From: Setomelanomma holmii
Taxonomy: Eukaryota > Ascomycota > Dothideomycetes > Pleosporales > Phaeosphaeriaceae
Direction of reading: 5' to 3'
Length of the DNA stretch: 64,000 nucleotides
Assembly (NCBI GenBank): GCA_010015745.1
Contig: ML978190.1
Location: 201,022-265,021, forward strand
Part shown: in pieces, positions 32,718 to 44,729 of the stretch
Position numbering within the stretch: position 1 is the first letter of the stretch
Layout: every line of letters starts with the position of its first letter
Position numbers and translations under genes: made by a program
The notes under the pieces: generated by a model
Told to the model about the DNA's origin: nothing
Databases searched by the model: none
Seen by the model: only the letters and a program-made list of their open reading frames with translations

Positions 32718-34270
32718 ATGAATATCAGATCATCGCCGCAAACCACTACCACCATCGGCAGCGGGAAGCCCCCCATCACGCACCCTCGCCGCACTGAAGA
32801 GGGACCTCCACAACGATGACTGGCGGTGCGGCTTCCACGACTCTCAGGAACACAAATTTCAAGCGCGGAATTGTAGACGACAAGAAGAACCTCGTTGAGG
32901 CGCACTTAGTGTCCATGATGGACATGATACACGCCTCTCCTGGCTTGGAATCCTCCGTGCTCAAGCTCACCATACTCATACACTACCACCAGCACGATGT
33001 GGGTCGATGAAAGGAGCATCGACCTCAGGCATGGATGCTTGCATTTCCGCCTGGTAGCGCTGATGGCAGCTTCCCTGATTTTCCCGTTGAGCGACTCATC
33101 AGGAAGGCTCTCGAGTCGTTGAGTGCCGCATGCATAGCCTACGGCAACGAATCGGCATGCGAAGAGATCATTGGGGGCTTAAAAGCGCAGAACCCAGAGA
33201 GAACGCTTCAAAAGCTCACCAAGAAGGAAATATAATCCAACGACGCCAAGCTCGACTTCTTGCGCAAGGTGCTGGAGTGGAATAGGACTTGCGACACCCA
33301 TCTAATTTCGAGGCAATCGACATCGGTCGCGACGGAGAAGACGAGCGTCATGGCGGAACTTCCCTTGCCAATGTCACTCGGAGACCGAACCCTTGCTAGC
33401 AACGCATCGAACGAGCCGCAATCCTCTTCAAAGGCTCAAGCAGGTTCTCTTATCGTCACGACTTCGTTAATGACGGAGAAGGTACGACGGTCCGGGCATT
33501 GTACTGGCCAAAGGCCTACGACTCGCGCCCCCTCAACACTGCCGCACATGCCAACCACGACGCTAGCCCTGCACGCTCTTACACGCCCGCACATTCAGAT
33601 CCGCGCTGAGATCAAAGAGTAGCAGATCCCCATGATCTTTGCAACAGATATGTCTATCCCAGCGACGTCGAGGGCAGCGAAGGCTACGTCAAGATATAGC
33701 ATAACACGCGCCCTGTAACAGAGCGGCACGACGAGTGATCATTCGGCTGCATTAAGCAAAACAAACCGCTTCACTCTTCCTCCGCTCAAACCGCTGCTAT
33801 CAATTCAAGCGTAAAAGAGGCCGCAAGGGCGCCGGCCATGCTCGTTCCGCACACGCGTCGCGTTGAGGCCTCGTGCCACGCCGAGCTCGATCACCACCGC
33901 ATTAGGGTATACCGCGGTGCGTGCCTGAAGCAGCACGTCCAGTGATTCGAAATCTCGGCCATAGAGGTCATGGCCATCATTCAGAAGTGGTCAAGATGGA
34001 CGGCCACAAATCCATATGAGCTGCTGCATTCAAGGGACAAGTCTAAGTGGACACTCAAGGCGGGCGAGGTGCAAGGGACGTCGAGATTCGAGCAACTAAG
34101 GCGAGAGATTGCGATAGGGGCCGCTCCAATGTAGGCGGGGCGAAAGATTGAGTTTGGCCATTTCCTAATCACCCCGAGGTTTTTCGATGTTGGATTGATC
34201 TGCTATACTATACTACCGTGCTTCGTCATTATCGCTGTTGGGACAGCTATGCAACGTATAAAACCTGTCC
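32718..34270 (+). pseudogene. Degenerate unidentified gene with a C-terminal membrane segment
   Basis: A protein-like reading continues over about 1.5 kb but is interrupted many times. One frame from 32816 carries FKRGIVDDKKNLVEAHLVS, then a TGA (33008), PDFPVERLIRKALESLSAAC, a TAA (33233) and SNDAKLDFLRKVLEWNRTCD. After a frameshift near 33300 another frame reads GRDGEDERHGGTSLANVT, RFSYRHDFVNDGEGTTVRAL, VYPSDVEGSEGYVKI, FEISAIEVMAIIQKWSRW and PRFFDVGLICYTILPCFVII. It contains several TGA and TAG codons that CGA, CAG or TGG would explain. The end looks like a membrane helix. I do not recognise the family. The position, just beyond the hAT element, and the stop spectrum suggest RIP-type decay. 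Confidence 0.5.
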
Positions 34271-35277
34271 CACGATGGTTTGAACATCTCCTATAATCGA
34301 CCACGCATGGACCGCAGGTACTTCTGGGTTACCTGGTTCCTGAGAACAGCGATTGAGAAAAGAGATGAGATTCATCGTTGGTGTCACTTTTTGACCCCCC
34401 CAGAGTAAAGCCAAAGTGTTTCTTGACCAGTATATTTAACTCTTCATACTACAAAATCAATACCAACGCATAGTAGCAACAACGATCGACGCCGTGGGTG
34501 CGTTTCTTGGCGCCGTACGCCAGGTTTCAGTCGCGAGGCTGGGGCAGACGTTCCCGCGTTAGTTCTGATCCGGTCATTGCAACAAGCACCTATGGAATCA
34601 TTCAGTTCTGACTAGCTTCTGACTAGCCTTCAAGTCAACGAACTTGGCCCTGACAGCCTACGCTATTGTGCGTAGTGTCTTCATGGCGTGCAAATTAATC
34701 TGTCTGTTGTTTGTATAGCGACTTGGCTTGCAAAGCGCCGAGATGTTAGTGACGATGAGAGCTATCCGAGTGAGCTTTTTAGATTACAGAGCGCTAGTGA
34801 ACGATCCAAGAAGATAAGTTGAACCAGGAACGAGCATACAGCGCCTACCGCAAGCTATAGTACGCCGAATGCGTGCTTCTTTCTGTTTGTCATCGAGACT
34901 AGCCGTTTAGCTCTACATGGCTGGTTAAATCCATCAATTTGCAATAAGCCCGCTTGGATCATGAGGAGGTAGAACGAATGCATGCATTGCTACAGTGTGT
35001 GCAGCGTGGGAGTAATTGCAATATAACGTTCGCGGTTTTCATAAATCCATAAGTACCTACGCTCTTCACACTGTTTAATCGCCGCCCGAATCGAAAATGA
35101 GGTAAAGGAACTTTTGCCTCAAGGGCCTCCAAAATGGAAGCTTCCAAAAATTTCTGACTCCAGATACACAAACAGTAACTTTCACTAACTTCCGAGGACT
35201 TGTCGCATTTCTGCAAGCAGGAGCTACTGTGGTCCCTAGTTTGTGCTCGGGGCAAGAGCAGCTCGACCAACCCTCGG
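34271..35277. other. Intergenic between two broken genes
   Basis: No supported gene. A 163-codon minus frame at 34959-35450 overlaps the end of the UPRTase-like pseudogene in another frame and is most likely a shadow. Confidence 0.4.
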
Positions 35278-37274
35278 TCAAGGCAAGTGAGTGGTGTTAA
35301 AAAGGCGATTGCCGGTATCCGTCGTTCTGCTGCCAGTGAATTTAGTGTTAGAAACCCGTAGACCGACAACATGTACGCGACCAGCGGCGACCAAAGCTTC
35401 GTATACGGCGCTGTTTCTGTGTAGATACTGCGCTTGTATGACCCTAGCAACGATGACGATCTGGACGTTAGGTCGCAAGTTGCAGGTCGTGCAGCTCTTT
35501 CACATGCACGTACATTGCACGTGGAAAGGCTTCGCTGACGCCCAATGCCATCGGGTCTCCACCACGTATCAACGCCAAGATCGTTGTCTGACTTTCTCTA
35601 TCCAGTTGATAACCACTAGTCGGACGGCCGAGCACGTGTGAGATTGAGCAATGCTCAAGTCCAATGATGCGGGATACATGCTCAAGTGCAAAATAATTGC
35701 CGGCCCGTTGATGCGCCTCTCGTAGCCTCGGACCTTGAATAGCTGCGTCGTACATAGGTGTTGCCAGAAGCTTCGATGCTGTTTCTACCGCTACGGATAT
35801 GGAAAGGCCCGTGGCCTGCTCTTTGTCTTGAAGCAAGGCATTCACGAACTGAATGCTGCTTATGTCAAGCAGAGGCAATGTCTTAATGTCTAGCCGTGGC
35901 GAAGAGGAGTCTGGTATGACGACTTGACGTGAGCGCAGGTTTTCATGGTTGATGGCCATGAGAAGTGCACTTTCCATCGACTTGCATCTTTTCTGTTCCT
36001 TGATCATGACCACAACAGCCTGATCTAGCACCTTCAACATCTCCAAATCAAGAGGACTGTCACCGAAAGCCCACACACTTCTATCATGGCAAGTCTGGAG
36101 TCGGGTAACGATGTTAGCCTTGATTGCTGCTGTGACTACCATGCCATCGGCGATGCGGCCCCCTTGCAATGACGCCCACCGTGTTGCGCAAGCCTGCTCT
36201 TTCTAGTAGGATCTCCTAGACGCGCAATAGACCACAGCTCACGATAATGGCACCAACGGGTGCCAATCTTGCCACTAGCCGCAATAAGGCTACGAATTCA
36301 GCGTGAAGCGTTGCAACTGAAGCGACTTGCTGACAGATGTCTTCATATGTATCGTCATTGCTCGTTTCTTCACAAAGAAGCGTAGCCTGCCTGAAAGCGG
36401 TATAAGTATAGCGAAGAGGACCACTGAAAAGCGCCTTCAATGGACAGTTGTGTTGTTCGCGTTGTTGCGTGGCGGATACCATCTCATAAAACAGTGCGCC
36501 TGTATCATGCGAGGTGAGGGTCTTGTCGCCTTCAATGACCACCACCGTTTCCGCACCGGTAAGGTAGGAACGGACGATGTCATCGAGTTTGTCTTCCGCG
36601 TAGTTGCTGTTATATCCTTCACTGTGAAGATCGAAATCTAGTATCAAGTCGTGGACTTTCCCTTGAGCGATCTGGTGCGCGTCGATAGCCGAGAAAAGGA
36701 TACTGTGCTTCTGGCACAGGGACGAGATTTCGGTCAGCTCGGCTTGCTGCCATCTGCGGAGATGAGCAACGGAATAGGAGTCCCGTTGCTTTGTAGCATC
36801 GTTGCTGAGGTAATTATCGATAGTCTCCGGAGAGACATTCAAGTAGATGATTTGGCTATACGTGTCCAGATTGCCGTCCGTGCACACAATGTCTCCGAAA
36901 GTAATCTCTTCCCGCCAAAACATGAAGTGGCCGGTGACTACGGCGGTTGTGTTATCCTTGGCGCAGTTGTCGCGGATCGTCTTGATAGCAAGTTGCCGTG
37001 CCTTCGTCTTGCGTTGTCCGTCCAGCTTTTGGAAAGCTGCCAGTCCACCGCTCACCGTCTTCGCGATCATCTCTGAACCCTCATAGAAAGAGAAGCGTTG
37101 CATGTCCAGGATATGCTTCAGTTCGCCAAGCAGAGTTGTCTTTCCCGATCCGGGCATGCCATAGATACCAATGACTTTGGCGTTCTCATGCTTGTCAAGC
37201 GCTTTCGCTCTGGTCGGATTCTTTGCTGCATTGCTTGGTGGTTCGACTGAGCACTCTCGCGCAGACACAGACAT
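35278..37274 (-). pseudogene. Broken P-loop kinase / HAD phosphatase / uracil phosphoribosyltransferase-like fusion gene
   Basis: From ATG 37274 a P-loop domain follows (Walker A GIYGMPGSGKTTLL, residues about 35-48; TAVVTGHFMFW; YSQIIYLNVSPETI), then a HAD-type region (VVVIEGDKTLTSHDTG; VSCGLLRV). A TAG at 36216-36218 stands where the family has Trp (TGG). EILLERAGLRNTVGVI continues in the same frame, then a 1-bp insertion near 36163-36170 shifts into GGRIADGMVVTAAIKANIV and VWAFGDSPLDLEML. The UPRTase-like part follows (TILALIRGGDPMALGVSEAFP). Near 35470-35490 the frame changes again, and the segment expected to hold the PRPP-binding loop is missing. The end is conserved (NTKFTGSRTTDTGNRLFNTTHL). 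The family order is known from fungal fusion proteins. This copy has lost both reading continuity and the PRPP loop. Confidence 0.75.
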
Positions 37275-37531
37275 TGTAGCTGAACGTATTGATGTAAATA
37301 CTTGACAAGAAAGATTTTGAGTATGAGCTTGATTGAGATGACTTGGTAGAGCTTTGGGGACTTTTATATACACGTATTCTTGCGGCTACCAGCCCCCCGC
37401 ATAGTGGTGAACACATTCGTTCGGATTAGTCTGATTGACCGGTGCTTTGGTCCGCCACCTTGCCTGCACTTGCGCATTATGCAAAGACTGAAATTGCAGT
37501 GTCATACATGCTGCAGGTCTTGCATCTCCTG

Positions 37532-38099
37532 TCATGGCAGCAGTGGCCAAATCCGGCGCAGTCTGCAACAAGTCCTCCTGAATTTCAGTGGATCGATGTT
37601 GTGACGCAAAGCGACCTCTTCCAGCTTTTCATCCTTGGCGGGATTTACAACCTCGTAGATCGTGCGATGATCGGCGTTTCTGCTTAAACGAGCGGCCATA
37701 CGATAGAAGCTCCAACGTGAAGTGTATTTAGTCACCATGTAACCATAAACAAGCGAATTACGCCACAGGCGGAAGGGTGGAGGCGTCCCGACGGGATGCC
37801 CGTCATGTTGGGCTCGGAGGATGGAGAACAGTATGTCCGATGACTCGCTCAACCTGTGCAACGAAGTGACAGCAATTCGGCGTTCCTGTAGCTCTTCGCG
37901 AAGCCGATTCCGATACCAGGAGGGCGACTGCTGAGCGAGTCTCAGCCCCGTAAGCCACGAACGCAGGACCATAAGGCGACACTTTGGATTGAGGGAAGAC
38001 TGCAAGGATGATGTTCGGCCTAGCGATATCTCGGATGTAGCGAAACTGATGTTTGAAAGCTTGAGGGAATCTTCTCACATGATTAGCTCTGTGAGTCAT
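37532..38099 (-). pseudogene. Small hypothetical gene with a frameshift
   Basis: The minus strand reads RYIRDIARPNIILAVFPQS and VSPYGPAFVAYGAETR in one frame (38099 to about 37940). A second frame then gives LAQQSPSWYRNRLREELQER, SESSDILFSILRAQHDG, YMVTKYTSRWSFYRMAARL, EVVNPAKDEKLEEVALRHNI and DPLKFRRTCCRLRRIWPLLP down to 37532. The two join smoothly at GAETR/LAQQS if one or two bases were lost near 37935, so this looks like one gene with a small deletion. I associate the C-terminal half with short fungal hypothetical proteins of unknown function. An alternative is a shorter intact gene of about 157 residues starting at 38005. Confidence 0.5.
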
Positions 38100-40217
38100 G
38101 ATCTGCCGGCAGGGCGGCTATCGACAATTACACGTCAGAAATTGATATAATAGACTCACCAGTCGAGAATCTCGATGGTGGAACGGAGAGCTCACCGGAA
38201 CGCCACAGAGCAATCTAGCCCGGAGGTGACAGAGCGTTTGAAGTCAAATCCATGCATTCATCGGTGAAGGACAGGGCACGTACCACAGTCCGCAACAAGC
38301 AAGTCAATCCGTTCACCTTCAGAGACCCACTTATCTATCTAGGTATGAGTTAAGCCTCTATAGGCAACTACTAGGCTCAAATAGGTAATCAATCAAGTCA
38401 AGCCAGACCTTCTGAGCCCCACTTAATTGCTTGTTGCGGAGTCTGGCACGTACGCGATGGCACGGCCCGAAGCGATTGCTTATCGGCTATCTCATGAGTT
38501 CTTTTAGAACGCCAAGAACGTTTCCGGCGAAATCGTATAGCCGGGACTCTTGCAATCCCACAATTCTGCGCGCACGCATATTCCGTTCTCCTCTACTAGC
38601 TATCTCACTGTGGCTCCTGGTTGTGATTGCGATGGTGTGCTATCTGTCGTATTTGATTGCACTCATAATACAGCTACCAGATAAAGTCCTTTTGCTGGAC
38701 TCCGCAACGACGATTGATGTTGCGATGTGTGCTTGAGCAACAATAGAGACTACACAAACCTATGGTGCGTGGAAGCGCTGACACAGCCGGCTATAACGCG
38801 TTTTTTTCTCGGCATATGATGATTGTCTGTGCTGGGTGTGCTGTATAGATTATTCTGGCCACTTTTCCTTGCACATAAGCGCGTTGGAAGGATTCAGTTC
38901 ATGTCTGTGGACGGGTTGTTGGTGGGATTGTACAACTCGGCTGTGCGCCAATCCCGCGTTAGACATCCGCTTGCTACCTCGGGGTAGACTAGACGGCTTT
39001 CTGTCTAAGGACTTGCACTCCCGGTATCTATTGATGCTTTGAAAATATCTTCCTTTTCTAGACTGCAGGAAAGGCTCTTCTTCGCTGGAGCATCAAAGAT
39101 ATGCTGTCCCAAATAGACTAACCAAGAAGAGAGAAAGTGAATAGAAAGGATAGGGTGTTCAGGGGATCAACGTATGAACGCGCTAGTGGGAAAAAGGGCA
39201 TATCTGGCAAGAACTTGTTGTAATGAATGTATTAGGAATAGCGTGGTGTTACCATTGCGTGGCGATACGAATTGATTCATCGGAATGGACTTTTCGTGGG
39301 GTATATATCTCTTGGGCTTCTGCAATCTCTAGATCTCGAATATCGGGCTCTCCACATGTCCCTAGCTTGCAACCACCGCAAAGGAAAGATTTATGTAGTC
39401 GGAATTTCTTTGCTCCATAGTCTGGTCACGTCACGGCAAAACAACTCATTGTTTGCATCTTGGTCAACGTACGATTTCTGGTTCTAATTCTAATTTCATG
39501 CTCATACAGCCTTTTTCACGCAATGCAGCATATTCGCGTCTCGCGATGGGAGGTCTTGTTGTTCATTTTGCAGGGTGTAGACACGTCTTGAAAGCTGATC
39601 TGTAACTTCGCAAGCAGTGTCGGTCGGAGGCTGTGATCAACGATTGTATTGCTATCTGTTGTCGTGTTGTGATGTTTGTGTACAGGAGCTCTCAGCTCAG
39701 AGGTAAGTGCACTTGCCCACCGGGCAGTGCCTGCTACGATAGGATATCATGTGACCCAATCCACGTGGTTACATGATCTTATTAGCACCAATACACCAAA
39801 GAGTGAGAGGCGCGCCTGCGCATCCACCCAGCGATGCACACGGATTCCAAGTCAACATATCGATAGGCACGACGACCGTTCATGTATAGGTGAACAGCAC
39901 TTCGAGCGATCCTCGATGGTATTGCCTGCACTCAGCACCGAAAAATGCGTGTTGCTTCACGCTACCTTTATGACTCACGATCACACTGTCACATTCGCAG
40001 TATAGTGGTATCGAAAAACTCATCAAACGATCATCATTAGACCTGCGAGCAGATGTAGCGATCAACAGTTCACTGTCTTCCTCTGAACCTCCACATCTAG
40101 ACATTGCTTTTTGGTTCAACATTACTCTCTATCGTCAACCTTCGAAAATGTTTCCATCGCGATGTCTTCCCGCTTCGATCATCATCATGTCCGCTACGGG
40201 CGGGCATCGTCATCCCG
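38100..40217. other. Gene-poor 2.1 kb containing one small inverted-repeat element
   Basis: Apart from the 162-bp element at 38284-38445, I see only short random frames. The DNA is AT-leaning in places (39.0-39.6 kb). No RNA gene is recognised. Confidence 0.4.
38284..38445. mobile_element. Small non-autonomous inverted-repeat element with 8-bp direct repeats
   Basis: The left end contains GTCCGCAACAAGCAA and the right end its inverted counterpart TTGCTTGTTGCGGA(G/C). GCACGTAC flanks both sides (38276-38283 and 38446-38453), extended by one further G on each side. The size and duplication length suit a hAT-type MITE. The left 50 bp (to about 38343) match another locus at 46405-46463 almost exactly. 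Confidence 0.65.
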
Positions 40218-42801
40218 ATGGAGCTCCAAACTCGCGCTACTTATACCATGCTCGCCGACAAACCATATCGCTGGACTAATTGCGGAGATAGTTGTTCCCC
40301 AGGCTTTGTTTCAGCACCGGGAAGTGGCGGAGCCAGTAACGAGATGATGTGGGGTCATTCGCACTGCAAATATGGCAGCTTGTCGCAAATGTGCTGCCCA
40401 GCGAACGCACCACAAACAACCTGCACCTGGCGCGGCCACGCAAACAGCGGGAAGTGCACGCCGAGATGCAAGAATGGAGAAGCTGAAGTGTGGACTATCA
40501 ATGTCGGCTGCAAGTCAGGCCATCAAAGCGCTTGTTACACGACGAGCACCTCCAGCATTGAGGCTTACGCAAGTTGTCGTTGGCAAGGCACAGCACCAAA
40601 CTGCTGGGGTGACCAGATATATCACCCTTTGGACACATGCGATTCCCCGACTTTCCGCAATGTTGCTGTCGAAGCGCCCGCGGGGTTTGGAGGTTCTGAC
40701 ACACGTCACGCCGGTATGTTTTTCCAGCTCTCCTGCTTTCCGTAAAATCTTTGTTCTATCAAGTACCACAAGTCAAATGCGCGCGCACGATCGGGCTGAC
40801 GAGGTGCTTCTTAGGATTGATGACTTGCTGCTGTAGACTCGACCAGGAACCTTATATTTTAGCGGCGTTCTCCCAATGTAAATGGGGTAGAAGAGATGCT
40901 CCCGATGGGCTCGTAGAGTCCGAACAGTGTCACGCGGCGTGCCCAAAGAATGTTATCAAGCTTGCCATGAAGAAAGGACTTTGTACAGCGTACGGTGAGT
41001 TCGAAGCACTGTGCTGCATGGGAGACACGCCACGTGAAACAGGCGTTTCGAACGGATCATCGCAGCCTGGGCCGCCCAAGAAATCTTCCAAAGTACTCGA
41101 GTTTGAGCATGCAGTCGACGGGTAAGCACATCCTCTAATAATTAAGTATGCTCGAGTATAGATGCGCAGCAGCTACCTGAGCGCGTACGAGACAAGAAAA
41201 TGCGCATCCAATTCAAGACCGGACCTTGAGAGGTACGAGTTGAAAGAAAAGTTTCGAGGATTCGCATGTTGACTCCCGCAGCTGGGTTTTCGACGAAGGT
41301 GAGAGTAATACAGCATTACTGGCCTTGAAGTGACCGTTGTCGATCCTTGCGATCTCTGCATTCACATCTTCCCCGAACTGCTCAAACATCTTCGTTCACT
41401 CTAGACGAGCCAGTTTCTGAGAAGAACGAGACGAAGTTCAGATAGCGACGATTCATACTGCCATATATTGAAGGAGGATCTGAACAGCAGAGGAACCACA
41501 ATTCAAATAGAGAGATCCCGGAGCTGGGCACAATCTTATGAGGCATCCTGCAAGGTAGGTGTTCGGCCGGCTTCATATGCGTACATAGCTTACGTCGTTA
41601 CAAAGGGATATGAGTCTACATTACGCAAGATGGGGGTATTACCAGGGAGACGTAGCAAGGAATCGCAGACCAGGGTCAGTAAGCTCCCGTTCGCAGGAAC
41701 CTGGAATCTTCTAACTTCTATCAGACCGATGCTGGAGCTGGCCTATTGGATAGAACCCAGCCGGGCGTTTGGGATCAGAATATCGAGATCCAACGAAATT
41801 TGGGGCAGTATCGCGACCGAAGGACCTCGGGCCGCACCAACCCCGCGGAACGCGATTGTTGGGTGGTCTTTCATTTTCATTTTGATGAGAACCGTCAAGT
41901 GTTCTTCGACGATGGCGGTCACACATACGCTGGCTTTGTAGGTGACTCCTGCTTAACACGATTCATGGTTCAACAATTGTAAAGCTAACCCATCTCAGAC
42001 TGCCATTACAGTATTTCATGCCTCTCGGGTGATTGATGGTACAACACGGCCCAACATGAATGGATGGGAAGCAGACGGACGAGAGCAGTAGTGTAACGGT
42101 ACGGACGGAGGGGGAGGACTGCGCTGAATTAACTACTTGAGGTGGGCGGAGCTACATATATAGACTGCCGCACATGAGCTATCCCAACTCGTACTAGAGT
42201 GGGTCTGGGCAAGGCCCAAACCGTTACAGGTAGAGGCGGCCATGCTGCGCGAAGTGTTATTGCCTGTTCGTGGGATGGCGCAACCGATCGGGCCAACCTC
42301 GACGCATCTAATAACCAAGTCTACAGAATGATGGCCGGCTATGACCCATATGGAACACGTCCGTGGCATGGTAACTGGCCCCGCGTGCCGTGGTGGGGTC
42401 TTCGGGACTTCAGAAACTTGATCAACAATTTACTCAACCAAGGCTATCTGAATACGCCTGCGTTCCAGCCGATTGTTGCAGGACCCATGAGAAACACACA
42501 CAACGTTCACGGCGAGATAAACGCAGGCACATATCCCTCACCCCAGATTCAACGATGCATTTCAGGACCTCGGAATGGACTACCCAACATCTGGAATTGT
42601 CTATGTAAGTCGGAGATCGCGAAGTGCTTTGTGTGAAGATCATCAGGACTTACAATACGCGCAGATGGCACTAGCTTCCAAATCCACAATTTTCATCAGG
42701 GCTACTATGGGAACTCAGCACAATATCATTACGGAATTCCTATGCTAAGTTATAAGCCTCAAGCTGTCGAGAAAAAACCCCGTGCCTCCATCACCGCCTA
42801 A
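40218..42801 (+). pseudogene. Cysteine-rich C-terminal region of a class V/killer-toxin-type chitinase-like gene, 5' truncated and decayed
   Basis: Exons can be read as 40218-40713 and 40815-41121, joined by a 101-nt GTATGT to CTTAG intron. They carry repeated Cys modules (NCGDSCSPGFVSAPGSGG, TCTWRGHANSGKCTPRCK, SGHQSACYTT, then TCCCRLD, QCKWGRRDAPDG, QCHAACP, ALCCMGD). These resemble the modules after the GH18 domain of large fungal chitinase-like proteins. A second conserved part lies at 42199-42604 (MMAGYDPYGTRPW, IVAGPMRNTHNVHGEINAG), joined across 42605-42664 to GTSFQIHNFHQGYYGN. No GH18 domain or start is seen upstream. The middle (41170-42190) is not resolved. An extra base in the A6 run near 42771 appears to shift a Pro-rich tail (42785-42850) out of frame. 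Without the catalytic part it should not hydrolyse chitin. Confidence 0.5.
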
Positions 42802-43601
42802 CATGCCACCACCTCCGCCACCTCCACTACCGCCACCGCTGCCTCCGCCGGGAAGTGTTGGAGAGACTTTCAAACACGATACGTCCAGCGAAAGCCACGC
42901 CCTACAAAGTATGTTGAGGCATATTACTTGGGACGGACAATGAGGAGCCATGAGATTCATGCGCCCGCGAGGATCTCGAGGATTCAGCCACGAGTATATA
43001 TCCGCTAGGACTCGTCCGTGCAAACGTCGAATAATTCCATTGGGGAATACAAGTGTGTAGCAACATATCCTAGCGCGGCTCAGAACACATCATTCCCTTT
43101 CACTATCTACTGTTCTTTCCACAGCTGATTTCAGTACTGTCGGAATTAGAGCGCTGCAGCCTCCTAGCGCGGCGGGAAAGATGGGTTGATTCGATAGGCA
43201 ACGACTACAAGCTCTGTGACTCATTTAATGGGAGGTGCACGCCAATTCTTTTCCTTCTCTTCAAAGTCAGCTGACGACCAGCCACATGAGCATGAAACAT
43301 TTCCAATTATCCCCTGGTGTGTTTCAGCATTGTCGAATGACATGCGACAAAGCCGGGAGACGCATATTGCATGTTCCCACAATGTCTATGAACTTCGAGA
43401 CAAACCATTGTCTTATGCTCACAGCCGAAGTCCCGCCACTCTCAAGACAAAGCGCACCGTGCCAATTCGCTTTATCTCCGCCGCGACTTTGTGCAGCGTC
43501 GCCATCATGACTAGCCCTCACCACGATGTTCTCTTCCACATGAACAGGATTCCGGTAAGCAATCCGCTTCGCACGTTCCTATACTAATCTTCTTCACAAA
43601 C
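42802..43601. other. Downstream remains and intergenic DNA
   Basis: The first 250 bp read as a Pro-rich tail (NMPPPPPPPLPPPLPPPGS, then ETFKHDTSSESHALQSML) in the frame shifted from the upstream gene, ending in TGA and TAG codons. The remainder shows no gene and should contain the promoter of the next gene. Confidence 0.4.
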
Positions 43602-44729
43602 ATGACTACAATCAATGCACAATTCGCATCGCTCAGCGAAAGTGACGAAGCTTCTACCGCGACGCTTCAACAGATCCGCACTGATTGGTCGCTCGACGCC
43701 AATGCCGCCATTCTCCCTCAGCATCTTCACGTCAACGAACAGCCACCCGATCTCCTTGCAGTCCTCCTTGATCTGTCTGATCTGACAATCAACCAGCCCG
43801 ACCGAGCATGGAACTTGATCAACACGTACTTCAGCGCTCGCATCCGTGAAGCGAGCTACACTGGAGGGCAGCAGAACATCTATGCGAACCTGCAAATCGA
43901 GGACGTTGAAAAAGCAGTTGAAAGCATCAGGAAGATGCGCAAAGGCCAAGAACTACAAGCACAAGTTCTTGTGGGCACATTCGACACGACTGGATTCGAA
44001 GACTGGCAAGACACGACCTCGCGGAGGAGAAGCGAAGAAATCGACAAGAAGATGCTCGATGCCGAAAGCGAAGGCGGGAAGAGAAAGTACTCCATCCGCA
44101 ACGAACTCTTCGACTCCACACCCATCGAAGACGACCGAGCCTCGAAGAAGCCCAGACGCGATCTCACGATTGACGTCAAGAGAGAGGACGAAGGCGATGG
44201 TTTCCCTAGCCCACCACCAGAAACATGCCTCCTCACACCAACACCCACAGCCGTGAGCACGGCACTACAACTCCCACCCATCGCAACAATAATGTCCGCT
44301 CCTCCATCTCCTCCGCCAGCAAACACCCCTTATCCCCACCCGTACTATAGGACACCAACACCAAATCTTCGCTCCCGGACGGCCACTCCCATCCTTCGTG
44401 CGCCAAAACCATCCCGCACCCTGCCACCACCCCTTCCCCTAATTACCCGTTCTGTACCCAATCTCTCCTTACAAATCCCACCAACTCTGTTACCAGCACA
44501 CATCGTCTTAGCATATCGCCAATCGTACAACGAGTTCCTAGAAGCCGCGAGACAAGCAACGCATCAGGCGAATTTGCTGAGACGTGAAGCGGAGATGTTG
44601 GAGGCGAGAGGGAGGGTGGTTAGACGGAGGTGGAGGGAGGGTATGGCGAGGGCAAGGGGGTTTGGGAGGGAGGCGAGGAAAGTGCACGATGAATGGAGTC
44701 GGGCGGAGAGTGTGGAAAGGCCGAGATAA
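43602..44729 (+). CDS. Hypothetical protein with Pro-rich middle and helical ends
   Basis: A single exon encodes 375 residues with no interruption, the only intact-looking gene between 28 and 47 kb. The N-terminal 120 residues look folded and helical (LQQIRTDWSLDANAAILPQ, PDLLAVLLDLSDLTINQPDR, QIEDVEKAVESIRKM). The middle is Lys/Glu-rich with a possible nuclear localisation signal (ASKKPRRDLTIDVKRE, about 178-193). A Pro/Thr-rich linker (about 205-300) follows, then a C-terminal basic helix (YRQSYNEFLEAARQATHQ; RREAEMLEARGRVVRRRW). I do not recognise it. A nuclear scaffold-like protein would be a guess from composition. Confidence 0.7.
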   Translation: MTTINAQFASLSESDEASTATLQQIRTDWSLDANAAILPQHLHVNEQPPDLLAVLLDLSDLTINQPDRAWNLINTYFSARIREASYTGGQQNIYANLQIEDVEKAVESIRKMRKGQELQAQVLVGTFDTTGFEDWQDTTSRRRSEEIDKKMLDAESEGGKRKYSIRNELFDSTPIEDDRASKKPRRDLTIDVKREDEGDGFPSPPPETCLLTPTPTAVSTALQLPPIATIMSAPPSPPPANTPYPHPYYRTPTPNLRSRTATPILRAPKPSRTLPPPLPLITRSVPNLSLQIPPTLLPAHIVLAYRQSYNEFLEAARQATHQANLLRREAEMLEARGRVVRRRWREGMARARGFGREARKVHDEWSRAESVERPR

